Shown here piece after piece: positions 11,902 to 26,971 of a stretch of DNA of 64,000 nt; within the stretch, counting starts at the first letter, position 1; every line of letters starts with the position of its first letter. Location of the stretch: the NCBI GenBank assembly GCA_029204225.1, contig CM055093.1, forward strand, positions 35,615,178-35,679,177, in the 5' to 3' direction. The position numbers and the translations under genes were made by a program. The notes below the pieces were generated by a model, which searched no databases, was not told where the DNA came from, and worked only from the letters and a program-made list of their open reading frames with translations. Source of the DNA: Diphasiastrum complanatum (lineage: Eukaryota > Streptophyta > Lycopodiopsida > Lycopodiales > Lycopodiaceae).

Positions 11902-12588
11902 TTATGGGACTATCAGTGAACACCATTCAGTATTGCCCATCTCACTATTGTTGACTCTCTTGATGGCATCGACGCAGGCTACTTGAAAAGACACATATTT
12001 GTCTCTTCGCTTCATTTGTTGTCTGATTTCCTTAGGTAATCCTGCCATGAACCAGGTCATGACACTATGGTTTGGGATGCTATCAAGGTCACATCCACCA
12101 CGTAATCTTTTGATCCGCTCAATACAATCATCTAGGGACTCATTTTTCTTATCCATATAGATTCGGCCCAATTGCAAGAATGGATCGGAAAGAAAGCGGG
12201 TGGTTTTGAATTTTGTGATAAATTCAACCTGTAAAATATTCCAATTATCACGTTTGTTTTGCTCAAGATTGAAATGCCAATCTTTAGCGGTATCGGTTAA
12301 GCACAAATTGAAGTATCTTAATAGCTCTTGTGGGCTATCGTCTCCATAGTCTCTACATTCTTGGGTGTATATCTGTAGAAAACGTCGTGGATCTCCCTTG
12401 CCATCAAACCTAGGAAGGTCGATTTTGGAAAAAATTTGGATTGCATGGGGCACAAATAGCCTAGGATTGTCCATTGGCAGTTGATCTATGCCAACTGGTT
12501 CAGGTAATATCTCGATTGGTACGTTGACAAACTCTTCGAGTTCAGGGAGATCCAGGGTGGATAATCTCCTTCCGGATCTCAGATGCAT
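11902..12588 (-). pseudogene. Ty3/gypsy gag, fused in frame to RT by internal deletion
   Basis: It starts at ATG 12586-12588 (MHLRSGRR, a common gypsy gag start). Residues ~50-190 carry the retrotransposon gag core: LPRFDGKGDPRRFLQIY, RYFNLCLTDTAKDWHFNLE, then FITKFKTTRF and an LRGGCDLDSI segment. After AIKRVNN the frame jumps to TEWCSLIVP, which is the start of the RT region, so the zinc knuckle and protease are deleted. Gag and RT therefore lie in one frame broken by two stops over 423 codons. It is a non-autonomous derivative. Confidence 0.8.
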
Positions 12589-12849
12589 ACAACGGAACTG
12601 TTGTTGGGACTATTTTGAATATTTTCATCTTTTGGATATTTTTTATCTTTCAGAGTATAGGTGATCAGGTGCCGGATCTGATAAGGGATCTAACCGATGT
12701 GATGATGAATCTTGGATCAAGATCAGATCAAGATTGAAATAAAAGTCGAACGAACGGTGGTGTAATTGCGAATCTAAAGGGCAATAAAAAAAAATGAAAA
12801 TATAGAAAGATACAAATGAATTCTGATTGTGAATAGATCAAGAAAAATT

Positions 12850-13390
12850 CTAGAATCTGATGACGAGTTATAAAGGGGGAGTAATAGCACGTGCAAGTAG
12901 TAGGATTATAGCTCGCCGAGCTATCTACTTGTTAAAAATGATGATCAGAACAATTTGTGAAGATGATGAGTAATGAGAAATTGATGGCGAGTAATGGCTC
13001 TAATGACAAGTAATAAAATTATAACTCGCCAATCTCTCAAATGATAGATCTATATATGTTCTCAAGCCATAGTTCTGATGGCGAGTAAAGTTAATGATTA
13101 AAAATAAAAAAACTCTGATGGCGAGTAATAGCCTAATAATTCGCCGATCACCAAAATGATAGCTCTGAAGCTGCTATTCACCCTACTCTGATGGCGAGTA
13201 GTTTTAAAAAGCTCTCTAGCGAGTAATAGGTGGTAGAGTCAGTAATGTCTCTGATGGCAAGTTATAATTTATAACTCACCAAGCTCATAGAATAGTTTTT
13301 GGAGCCTGCATAGCACTCTGGAGAAGTGGCGAGAAAAAACAGTAAAGAAAAAATAGAAAAAAATCTGTTGCCGAGTAATAAACTTGTGAA
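12850..13390. repeat. Dispersed GGCGAGTAATA repeats in the gypsy leader
   Basis: Between the gag ATG and the primer site the words gatggcgagtaata, gcgagtaat and gatgacgagttata recur about ten times, often followed 10-30 bp later by the inverted form ataactcgcc or attcgccgat, so many units can fold into hairpins. Variants ggcaagt and actcacc fit C-to-T decay of a CpG. The stretch has no coding frame. 12589-12849, just 5' of the gag on the minus strand, shows no repeats or genes. Confidence 0.7.
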
Positions 13391-13453
13391 AATGCAAGAA
13401 AAATTCAAGCAAAAGGCAACCAAAAATCCATCTAACAGTAGCTTAGCACCGTC

Positions 13454-13471
13454 TCCCAGGCAATGACGCCA
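13454..13471 (-). other. Gypsy primer-binding site beside an LTR end
   Basis: On the minus strand this reads TGGCGTCATTGCCTGGGA, a variant of the TGGCGCCGTTGCCGGGGA site used by many plant Ty3/gypsy elements. Six bases to the right an LTR terminus begins (TGTTGGACCC at 13478). Order on the minus strand is LTR, PBS, repeat leader, gag, RT, so all belong to one element. Confidence 0.7.
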
Positions 13472-13477
13472 AAAAAA

Positions 13478-13980
13478 TGTTGGACCCTTTCCATACCTCC
13501 CTTTTCGTAGCGATCAAGAGAGCAAGGTTAGGGTTTGGATCTCCAACCGGGTGAGTTGTGGTGTAGTATGGGCTTCGATCCAATGGGGAGGGGGTTAAAC
13601 TACAAATCTAAATGAGAACTAAGCCTACAAGGGTGTCAATCTTGGCATCTGATCTGATGGTGGAATGGATCAGTTTGAAAATAGGGTGCTTGACACTCTC
13701 CTTAACTCTTTTGAGAGTTTTGATATGTGAAGATCCTCTTCTTGGACCTTGGCTTTTCTTAGACTGTTTAGGCTCTTTGAACTCTAAGCCTTCTCCTCTC
13801 GAGGCTCAGTTTCTCGTGGCAGGGAAACAATAGAAGTAGACTAACTAATAGATCATAGTGATCTCTCGTGAATGTGTTTAACTTCTATTTCTCCAAAAGT
13901 CGAATGAGAAAGCCTAGATTTTTCAAGATAAGAATAAGACGCTCCAAGCCAAATCTGCAGAATGGTAGAAGAATTTTGAT
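13478..13980 (-). repeat. Partial gypsy LTR and unassigned flank
   Basis: The LTR edge TGTTGGACCC at 13478 is clear; the other end is not, because no partner LTR was found to the left and the sequence grades into the + strand coiled-coil relic at 13981. No gene is supported in between; a 73-codon frame here has no recognisable content. Confidence 0.4.
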
Positions 13981-14454
13981 TCGTTGATAGCCGAACTTAA
14001 TAAGGTCAAGGCAGAAAAGGCTTTTCTACAGACCAAACTTCATGACGAAGGCTTAAAACAAATAAACACAAAAATGACCTTGCAGCTATGCAGCAACTCT
14101 GGTGTAATCTAGATAGATTCTTTGAAGCTGCAGTCTCTTCAAGATTAAATGTTGGAGAATTTTCGAGTTGAGTATCTTATTTAACTCACAAACAGCAAAG
14201 CACTTGTTGAGGAGGAACTTGCTGAGCTGAAGGAGTTGTCAGCCAAAACGACTACTTTCTCCAGGCCAAATGCACACGAGGAGTACTCGCAAGCCCTGGA
14301 GAAGATCGAAGAATTGACTAAGCAGCTCCAAGCAACCTGAACTTGTATAGGGGTAGCAGATCATTTGGAGTATGCTGATGTGTGTGTGAAAATTTCTGAT
14401 CTACAAAAAAAGTACAAGAGCTCAACAGCAGTTCAAAGACCAGATGCGCTATAG
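13981..14454 (+). pseudogene. Coiled-coil protein relic, plus strand (block R, copy 1)
   Basis: Three segments in one reading frame carry strong coiled-coil sequence: SLIAELNKVKAEKAFLQTKL, then KALVEEELAELKELSAK with HEEYSQALEKIEELTKQLQA, then ISDLQKKYKSS. Stops (TAG at 14109-14111, TGA after QLQAT) interrupt it. It is antisense to the neighbouring gypsy element. Its 3' end runs into a GA tract. It may belong with the zinc knuckle at 15636 as a decayed gag-like protein, or be a captured host fragment. Confidence 0.45.
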
Positions 14455-14475
14455 ATTTCCACATGCAGAAGGACG

Positions 14476-15635
<1,160 letters not shown>

Positions 15636-15779
15636 TGCTTCATTTGCAGTGAAGCAGGCCACTTTATGGTTGATTGTATGGTAAAAAAAAAGTACCATGC
15701 CGAATGCCTTGATTGTGTTAGAAAACACAATTTCAAAGACTATCCGAAACAATCCAATAAGATCCTACCTGCCTGCCAT
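15636..15779 (+). pseudogene. CCHC zinc-knuckle fragment
   Basis: Bases 15636-15677 encode CFICSEAGHFMVDC, an exact C-x2-C-x4-H-x4-C retroviral-type zinc knuckle that binds nucleic acid in gag proteins. The frame continues with further Cys/His residues (HAECLDCVRKHNF) before a stop. No upstream start is linked; it is a relic, possibly of the same element as the coiled coil at 13981. Confidence 0.6.
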
Positions 15780-15887
15780 GTCCATTACTTATCCAATTAG
15801 GATCCTCACAACAACACAACACACGCAGCATAGCAACCAACCACTAAACCTGTTGCTCAATTGAGAAGTTCCTTGAAAACTTAAACA

Positions 15888-16195
15888 TTACCATTCCTTT
15901 GTCACCATGGTCTCCATAGCTTTGCAGTTAGGATGGCCTAACCTTTTGTGCCATAATTCCACTTGAGTGAGCTCCTCCCTTGCCATGTTTACACTTACAA
16001 CCATCACATTAGCATTCAATTTGAATAACCTCCCTTGCTTGAAACCACTAGGAATACATTTTTCATCTTTCAAGATAGAACATGCTCCATGCTTGAAATG
16101 TACATCTAATCCACTATCCATAAGTTGTCCTACACTCAACAAATTCTTTGTAATTGAAGGTACATAAAGAACATTGCCTAGATCTACTTTTTTAG
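15888..16195 (-). pseudogene. Copia fragment: protease end and gag-pre-integrase
   Basis: The minus strand reads VLYVPSITKNLLSVGQLMDS, the junction after the Copia protease, then the gag-pre-integrase motif LWHKRLGHPNCKAME near its end (15888). In intact elements this zinc-binding part precedes the integrase core. It is cut off on both sides; the right end at about 16200 is the border with chitinase flanking sequence. Copied at 61796-62103. Confidence 0.8.
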
Positions 16196-16203
16196 ATGAT
16201 CCA

Positions 16204-18249
<2,046 letters not shown>

Positions 18250-18315
18250 CATTCACTGTGTAGCAAAGCACCCTGCAACAAAGCCTCCTTGGTCTCCAAC
18301 TTTACCGGTAGTAGC

Positions 18316-19515
18316 ATGGATCGATGCTTGAGATTGAGCACCTTGTTTTTATTACGACTCTTGCTCACGCAAGCATTAGTGTGCTTGTGTGTCATGGGTA
18401 TGCATCACAACAACAAATTACTAAGAGCAGGCAAATTAGGAGTACTTTCAGCTACGACAACTGGAGAAGAAGCATCTGTGGCTACTCTCATAAGTAAGGA
18501 CCTCTTTGAGCAGCTATTCACACATCGCAATGATGTTGTCTGCCCTGCACATGGATTTTATACCTATGAAGCATTTCTAGCTGCAGCTGCTATGTTCAAT
18601 GGATTTGCTACCACCGGGGATGTGGTCAAACAAAAAAGAGAACTTGCCGCATTTTTTGCTCAAATATCGCATGAGACCACAGGTACATAGAATACATACA
18701 AGCATTTATTTCATTTGAGTTTTGACTCAACGGTGTAACCAATGCTTGTTTTTCCCCAACCACATTCAATTGTCATTCTTGCTCCTTGCAAAAGCTAAGG
18801 GTCAATTTCAATTCCACAATGCCAGGTGGATGGGAGACGGCGCCTGATGGCCCCTTTGCATGGGGTCTTTGCTACAAAGAGGAGTTGAATGCTGCGGCCC
18901 CCTACTGTAGTCCTAGTGTTGAATGGCCTTGTGCTTCAGGGAAAAAGTATTATGGTCGAGGTCCCATGCAACTGTCTTGGTATGTGTCTTCGATCCATTC
19001 CAACCTAGTCAATCCAATGGTCATGTCCAGACTTTCATTAGTGAAGCCTTATACACAATATTAATTGCCACATGGTGCTAGGAGAATAGTTATTGCTTTC
19101 CACAACCAAACAAGACTGAAGCTAAAAATTGATATGATCTATGTGTAGGAATTACAACTACGGACAAGCTGGTGTAGCGCTTGGATTTGACGGCATAAAC
19201 AATCCTGACCTGGTAGCATCCAACGCAATCATCTCATTCAAAACAGCAATATGGTTTTGGATGACTCCTCAAGCACCAAAACCTTCATGTCATGCTGTAA
19301 TCATAGATGAGTGGAAGCCAACAACCACGGACATTGCCGCTAAACGCACACCAGGTTTTGGAGTCACAACTAACATCATCAATGGAGGCTTGGAGTGTGG
19401 TCGTGGAAGTGATCCTCGAGTATTAGATCGTGTCGGCTACTTCGAGCGATATTGTGCAATATTGGGTGTTCATCCAGGAAAGAATTTGGACTGTGCCACT
19501 CAAAAGTCATTCTAA
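18316..19515 (+). CDS. Secreted GH19 chitinase (class II-like), copy 1
   Basis: Three exons: 18316-18682, 18826-18979, 19149-19515 (GT-AG introns, phases 1 and 2), 295 residues. Residues ~1-28 form a signal peptide with a Leu-rich core; no hevein domain follows, so it resembles class II chitinases. The GH19 domain starts near residue 55. It contains signature 1 (C-PAHG-FYT...), HETTGGW with the catalytic acid E120, the second catalytic residue E142 in [14 protein letters not shown], signature 2 [11 protein letters not shown] (from I202), and [12 protein letters not shown]. It hydrolyses chitin beta-1,4 bonds, probably outside the cell in defence. All key residues are intact. Exon boundaries were set from splice sites that restore family motifs. 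Different promoter-distal flank from copies 2-3: a retrotransposon lies downstream. Confidence 0.92.
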
Positions 19516-20978
19516 GAGAGATGCAATATATCACATCCTGTAAATATAGATCAACATGTAATTAGACACACAACAATATCAAGAAGAAGACTGTTTAGGA
19601 TGTAAAGTACATGGGCTTCATATTCGAGTGACCTCCCCATTAAATCAAATGATGGCATACATGAAGACTGTTTAGGATGTAAAGTACATTGGCTTCATAC
19701 TCGAGTTCACGTCTCAAGTGAACTATGTACAAATCTGGAATTTATAAACTTTGGTGTCCAAAATATTTACTAAACCTTTCTCTTTCATAATTCATGCTTG
19801 TTAGTTCCTAGAAGTAGTTTTTTACTGTTTCATCGGTGCACCTTATGTGAGTACATTTGTGGCCTTACCTTATTAAATAAAGTATTCACAACCCATAGCT
19901 TCGGAATGAAGCGATTGCTTACTCATCGAAGGCTTCTAGATGGTTGAGTGGTTTGGCACCATATTGTCCGTTTAGGTGTCCTTGGAATCAGACTCTTTGG
20001 ATGGACAATTTGTAGTCATACTTCATAGAAATGTTCTAGCATGATCAAGTTGTGGGCAAATTGGATCTCAAATTACTTTAGTTCCTTACATGAGAACTTA
20101 CCAAAAGATGGTAAGAACATAGTGATGACAAAGGATAAAAGTGATAATCCCTCTCCCAGTCTCTATTAGAGGAGTAATCCGATATGGCTTGCCAATATCT
20201 CTCAACAAACTATTTAGGCAATAAGCCACACAAGGTGTGAGCCAAACATTGTGACACATTTTCATCAAAAGTCGTCTCATCTACACCACTTGATGCACAC
20301 CCTCTCCAAGAAGCTGAATGACATTTGCTGGTCCACCTTGTTCCAAAGCTTTAGTCCAAATCTCAAACAACCTCTTTCCACTCTTTCCACCTTCTACATT
20401 ATTTATGGTGTTCAAAAAGTATGTCTGACCCCATGCATAACCAACTCATGGTATTGCTCCGACCAACATTGATTTGGGACACACCTTACCTATCTCATCA
20501 TTCACAAATTACATCTAACCCTTTGTCCAATTTGGCCTTCTGAAATTGAAGCAACGTTTATAGTATTCACCTTTCCCTTGAACTCAACCACCAATGCACA
20601 TCTTAGGTTGCCTTGCACTACATGTATTGAAGATTGCTTAATAGAATCAAATGTAGATCTTCTCTGAAATACACTAATAGGATATGGCTAATAACTTTCA
20701 CTTGATCATCCTCCCAATGTTCGAAGTGAAGGTGAACTGGATGTTGGAGCTCAATGTGCACTATATGTTGATATGCTCTTATGCTATTTAGAATAATAAA
20801 GCATCTCATAATCCATCTTCTTCTAAAGAGGTATATATTGGATATCCAGATGCAATGTGACCTCCCCATTAAATCAAGTGATGGCATACATGATCGACAA
20901 TGCCATCCTCTCCAACTAAAAACGTTGGTAGTTTGTTATGTTTAATAGAAAAACCCTTAAACAAAGAGTCTTGAGTTG
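19516..20978. other. Chitinase 1 3' flank
   Basis: Shared with 31781-33146 and 48917-50282. Possible polyadenylation signal AATAAAG near 19876. No coding frame is supported. The flank ends with the AATTC target duplication of the retrotransposon insertion. Confidence 0.5.
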
Positions 20979-21987
20979 AATTCTGTAATTTGTAAAGACA
21001 AATTGCTCCTAAGTAATAAAGACCTTCCTAGCTTCTAACCCAGATAGACTTCGATGATATAGAATTTTTAATGATCAATATTCTTTTTGGATAATGTATG
21101 AGTTTATTGCTTTAATGAATTGAGTAATTGGCATTGATACCTGTAGAACTAAGAATTTTCTATGAACCATGTTTGATGGTAGTATGAACACTGACCTTTC
21201 TTTGAAGGGATGTGCAGGTACAATAAATTTACCTGATGAATCTGAACAAGAATAAGAAGCCCTCTGGTCTTAAGGACTGATCTCTCTTTGAGGGTATGTG
21301 TAGGTACTAAAGAAAGTGCCAGATGAACAAGAATCAAATCAAGAAGCTTTCTAAGCTTAAAGCTAGTAAACATGAAGGCTTTTGACAAAGTCTATAATGA
21401 GGGCTCACTAGATTCTATAAAGAAGGCTTATTTATAAGTATATAATGAAGGCTCAGAGGAGTCTATAAAGAACATGACAAGGCTTAGGGTCTGATCACCC
21501 TAGTGACTTGTTCCACCATGATTTTGGATGGGCAACATCTAGAAAATAAGTGCCAATGAACATGATTGAGGATGGGAAACCTCTAGAAAAAAGGGCCTAG
21601 GAATTGATGGACATTATGCAAAAACAAGATGGACATATACCCTGGCTCTTCCATAGGATAATTGCACTTGGGTGAATTCCCAAGTTGTAATCATAAAACA
21701 TAATATGTAAATAAAAGTCAAGTTGGAACCTTGTACCACCTACTTCCCACCTACTTTTCCTCATGCATTCTAGGCAATTTGACAGCCAGAATAGGGTGCC
21801 CTGCTACACTCTCTCTTCTTATGCCAAATCACCATAATAACTCTTCCAAGCTAATACACATCACCCATTCACCCTCTCTAACTGATACACCTCATCCAAG
21901 CACTCCACTTCACCCTATTGGATCTTCTTCACACCTCATGCACTTGAACTTGACACCTCACTCACTTTGGAAATACTCTCCACTCTC

Positions 21988-21994
21988 TATATAA
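21988..21994 (+). promoter_or_regulatory. TATA box of the 5' LTR
   Basis: TATATAA in ctctatataactgg, conserved in the 3' LTR (ctctatataagtgg, about 25760). It divides a ~1.0-kb U3 from a ~1.2-kb R-U5, so the downstream TGCATG repeats would be transcribed. Confidence 0.6.
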
Positions 21995-22304
21995 CTGGAA
22001 ATGTGCCCCTCTACCAAGAGAATGAAAGGATGATGCATCCAAACTCTGCCATTCTCTTTCTTGTTGTGTACAGGTGCTTTGGAGAAGAGGATTGAGGCAT
22101 TACCTCAAGGAGACTATGTTATTTTTGTGATTGCAAGATTATTTGGAGCTCAAACCCTCGGATTTCTACCTCTCTCTCACATCACAACACAAACATACAC
22201 ACACACACTCTCTCTCTCCCTCTCTCACTTTCACCTTCTCTCGAAACCATGGTATGCTCTTCAAACTGTTACCCCTATGTAAGAATGGTTGTTTAGTACT
22301 TTTG

Positions 22305-22770
22305 CATGTTAGGATATCTGTGGCCTATTGTCCATGCATGTCAGATCTAGAGCTTGCATGCCATGCCATCTGTGGTCTATTGTCCATGCATGTCAGATCT
22401 AGAGTTTGCATGTTAGATCTAAAGCTTGCATGTCAGTTTTGATGCTTGCATGTCACTCCATGCATTCCTGAAAGGGCATGCATGTCACTTCATGACTGTT
22501 GCATGCCAAGAATCTATGAATTCTCATGATTGCATGTCACTTTAGAAAGTTGCATGTCAAGAATCCATGAACCCTTATGAGTGCATGTCAAGAATCCATG
22601 AACCCTGATGATTGCATGCCTAGAATCTATGAACTCTCATGATTGCATGCCACTCAGACAGTTGCATGTCAAGAATCCAGGAACCCTTATGATTGCATGT
22701 CAAGAACCTAAGATCCATTTAGAGTTGCATGATAAGAATCTATGATCCAACATGATTGCATGTCGGAAAG
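22305..22770. repeat. TGCATG composite minisatellite in the 5' LTR
   Basis: Tandem mix of a ~31-bp unit starting TTGCATGTCAAGAATCC and a ~20-bp unit starting TTGCATGTCACTT, preceded by two ~56-bp units with tattgtccatgcatgtc. Each unit carries TGCATG, the core of the plant RY element. Confidence 0.85.
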
Positions 22771-23158
22771 ATTAAGACTTATGAAGAGATGTCTATGCTT
22801 TTGTTAAGCTAGATATGGAATTGAAATCGCTGAATATGAACTAAGACTATGTTAAGTTGATGTTCCTACATCTGAGACCCTATTGGAATCCATTGTATAT
22901 GTAATTGACATTGGCCAATTGGATTTGCATAATTATAAGAAAAGAATCCTTCGTGGGAGGGTCACCATCTTGACCCCTCAGTGCTTCCGCTATTGTGTGA
23001 ATGAATCTTTGTGAGGCAATGTTTTTCGGGTTTTAATTTAAAATCTTTGTGATTTTCATTAAGTAGATTTGCAACTAGCCTTATGTGAATGATTAAGCCA
23101 ATTAAATCTTTTGGCCTTTAAGAACTTAGGATAGGCCTTCACCCTCGAGGTCATAGCT

Positions 23159-23170
23159 TGGTATCAGAGC
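23159..23170 (+). other. Primer-binding site, tRNA-iMet type
   Basis: Exact TGGTATCAGAGC three bases after the 5' LTR end, the canonical plant priming site for minus-strand DNA synthesis. Confidence 0.88.
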
Positions 23171-23220
23171 TATGGATTAATTTGTCATGAACTTGATATG
23201 AAGACCTTGTATGTTCTTGC

Positions 23221-23415
23221 ATGCAGAAGAACACAAAGCTCCACCCGATGTTTAAGAGGCCTTGTGCTTCAAAAAGCAAAAACTGCTTGGAAAAGATCAA
23301 GAAGACCAAGATACCTGCTAGGCATGATGAAGAACTAGATGACGACGAAACACCGGAAGCCTACTTGCGGCAAACTAGAAGGTCATGTTTAGAGTATAGA
23401 AGTATTTTTTCTTAG
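23221..23415 (+). CDS. 64-aa basic protein in the LARD internal region
   Basis: ATG at 23221, 50 bp after the PBS, giving a Lys/Cys-rich start (KRPCASKSKNCLEKIKKTK) and an acidic stretch EELDDDETPEA. It is the only open frame in the internal region and is identical in the copy at 40563-40757. It could be the stub of a gag N-terminus or non-functional. No known domain is recognised. Confidence 0.35.
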   Translation: MQKNTKLHPMFKRPCASKSKNCLEKIKKTKIPARHDEELDDDETPEAYLRQTRRSCLEYRSIFS

Positions 23416-23942
23416 AAACGATTTCTTGAATTGAGATGGACCTAGATTTCAAGCATCTTTTGAAATTATGAATAGGAGGTTAAACCTCCTAAGACATTAT
23501 GTAAAAGCATGACTAGTATGACAACATACTAAGAAGGAATGGGGACCGAAAACTTCAAGACCTCTTTACCCTGTCCCATTCCTAAATTCCCAAAGAAACA
23601 ATTTACTATGAAGTTGTTTCTGAGCAATCTAAAGCCCAGGATGAAAATGAAATGATTGGATCTACCTGAGATAGAATCAGTAAGCTAATTCTAAATTCAT
23701 AGATTAAGAGATCTGAGTTAGATCAAGAAAGAAAATAGTCTTTACCCAAAGCTGATCTTAACATATACGATCAAATCTGAAAGAAAGAAATAAGCATAAA
23801 CATTATACCTCCTCAAGTTTAAAAACTATCCTACTATGGATGCAAGATGAATGGAAGAAGAATTCTTCCAAGAATATCAAGAAATTTTTAAAAGATTTAA
23901 GAATCTTAGTTGAGAAATTTTCGTTGAGGACAACGCTTTATG

Positions 23943-23953
23943 CGTTGGAGGGG
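23943..23953 (+). other. Polypurine tract
   Basis: cgttggagggg directly before the TG that opens the 3' LTR at 23954, the expected plus-strand primer position. Confidence 0.6.
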
Positions 23954-24907
23954 TGTAGTTTGTAAAGACAAATTGCTATAATAAAGACTTTCCTTGCTTC
24001 CAACCCAGATAGACTTCAATTTTATAGAATTATCAATGATAAATATTCTTTTAGGATATTGTATGAATTTATTGCTTTAATGAATTGAGTAACATGCATT
24101 GATACCTGTAGAACTAAGAATCTTCTATAAACCATGTTTGATGGTAGTATGAACACTGACCTTTCTTTGAAGGGATGCGCAGGTACACATAAACGTACCT
24201 GATGAATCTAAACAAGAATAAGAAGCCCTCTGGGCTTAGGGACTGATCTCTCTTTGAGGGTATGTGCAGGTACTCGAGAAAGTGCCAGAAGAACAAGAAG
24301 CTTTCTAAGCTTAAAGACAGCAAACATGAAGGCTTTTGACAAAGTCTATAATGAAGGCTCAGTAGACTCTATAAAGTTGGCTTATTTATGTCTATCATGA
24401 AGGCTCAGAGGATTCTATAAAGAATAGGACAAGTCTTAGGGTCTGATCACCCTAGTGACTTGTTCCACCATGATTGAGGGTGCCAATGAACATGATTGAG
24501 GATGGGAAACCTCTAGAAAAAAGGACCTAGGAATTGATGGACATTATGCAAAAACAAGATGGACATATACCCTGGCTCTTCCATAGGATAATTGCACTTG
24601 GGTGAATTCCCAAGTTGTAATCATAAAACATTATATCTAAATAGAAGTCAAGTTGGAACCTTGTACCACCTACCTCCCACCTACTTTTCCTCATGCATTC
24701 TAGGCAATTTGACACCTAGAATGGGGTGCCCTGCTACACTCTCTCTTCTTATGCCAAATCACCATAATAACTCTTCCAACCTAATACACATCACCCATTC
24801 ACCCTTTCTAGCTAATACACCTCATCCATGCACTCCACTTCACCCTAAGTCCTATTGGAGTCTTCTTCACACCTCATGCACTTGAACTTGACACCTCACT
24901 CACTTTG

Positions 24908-25742
<835 letters not shown>

Positions 25743-25967
25743 CTTTGGAAGGACTCTCCACTCTCTATATAAGTGGAAATGCGCCCCTCTACCAAGAGGA
25801 TGAAAGGATGATGCATCCAAACTCTGCCATTTTGTTGCTTGTTGTGTACAAGTGCTCTGAAGAAGAGGATTGAGGCATTACCTCAAGGAGACTATGTTAT
25901 TTCTGTGATTGCAAGATTATTTGGAGCTCAAACCCTTGGATTTCTACCTCTTTCTCACATCACAACA

Positions 25968-26005
<38 letters not shown>

Positions 26006-26089
26006 TTCTCCCTCTCCCACTTTCACCTTCTCTTGAAACCATGGTATGCTCTTGAAACTGTTACGCCTATGTAAGAATGGTTGTTCAGT

Positions 26090-26600
26090 ACTTTTGCATG
26101 TCAGGCTATCTGTGGCCTATTGTCCATGCATATTAGATTTAGAGCTTGCATGCCATGCCATCTGTGGCCTATTGTCCATTCATGTCATATCTAGAGTTTG
26201 CATGTCAGTTTTCAAGCTTGCATGTCACTCTATGCATTCCTGAAAGGCCATGCATGTCACTTCATGACTGTTGCATGCTAAGAATCTATGAACTCTCATG
26301 ATTGCATGTCACTTCATGATTGTTGCATGCCAAGAATCTATGAACTCTCATGATTGCATGTCACTTCAGACAGGTACATGTCAAAAATCCATGAACCCGT
26401 ATGATGGCATGTCAAGAATCCATGAACCCTTATGATTGCATGCCTAGAGTCTATGAACTGTCATGATTACATGTCACTTCAGATAGTTGCATGTCAAGAA
26501 TCCATGAACCCTTATGATTGCATGTCAAGAACCTAAGATCCATTTTGAGTTGCATGATAAAAATCTATGATCCAACATGATTGCATGTCAAAAAGATTAA
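26090..26600. repeat. TGCATG composite minisatellite in the 3' LTR
   Basis: Same two-unit structure as in the 5' LTR but with a different order and number of the 31- and 20-bp units, including an extra cacttcatgattgttgcatg unit near 26300. Confidence 0.85.
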
Positions 26601-26971
26601 GACTTATGAAGAGATGTCTATGCTTTTGTTATGCTAGATATGGAATTAAGATCATTGAGTATGAGCTAAGACTATGTTATGTTGATGTTCCTACATCTAA
26701 GACCCGTTGTATATGTAATTGGCATTGGCCAATTGGATTTCATAATGATAAGAAAAGAATCCTTCGGGGGAGGGGGGTCCCCATCTTGACCCCTCAGTGC
26801 TTCCGCTATTGTGTGAATAAATCTTTGTGATGCAATGTTTTTCAAGTTTCAATTTAAAATCTTTGTGATTTTCAATAAGTTGATTTGAGACTAGCCTTAT
26901 GTGAATGATTAAGCCAATTAAATCTTATGGCATTTAAGACCGTAGGATAGGCCTTCATTCTCGAGTTCACA

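Larger units (their letters stand above)
20984..23155 (+). repeat. 5' LTR of the LARD-like element, 2172 bp
   Basis: Begins TGTAATTTGTAAAG and ends ggtcaTA next to the PBS. Contains repeats of 'ctataatgaaggctca' (21390-21470), a TATATAA promoter box, a short CA tract, and the TGCATG minisatellite. Short frames inside it have no protein-like content. Confidence 0.85.

Noticed and set aside
22305-22770. Possible CRISPR-like direct repeats
   Set aside because: Units are contiguous, degenerate and lack unique spacers; they are a minisatellite in a plant LTR.
23221-23415. 64-aa LARD ORF as a functional host gene
   Set aside because: It lies between PBS and polypurine tract of a retrotransposon; identity of the two copies is explained by the recent duplication.
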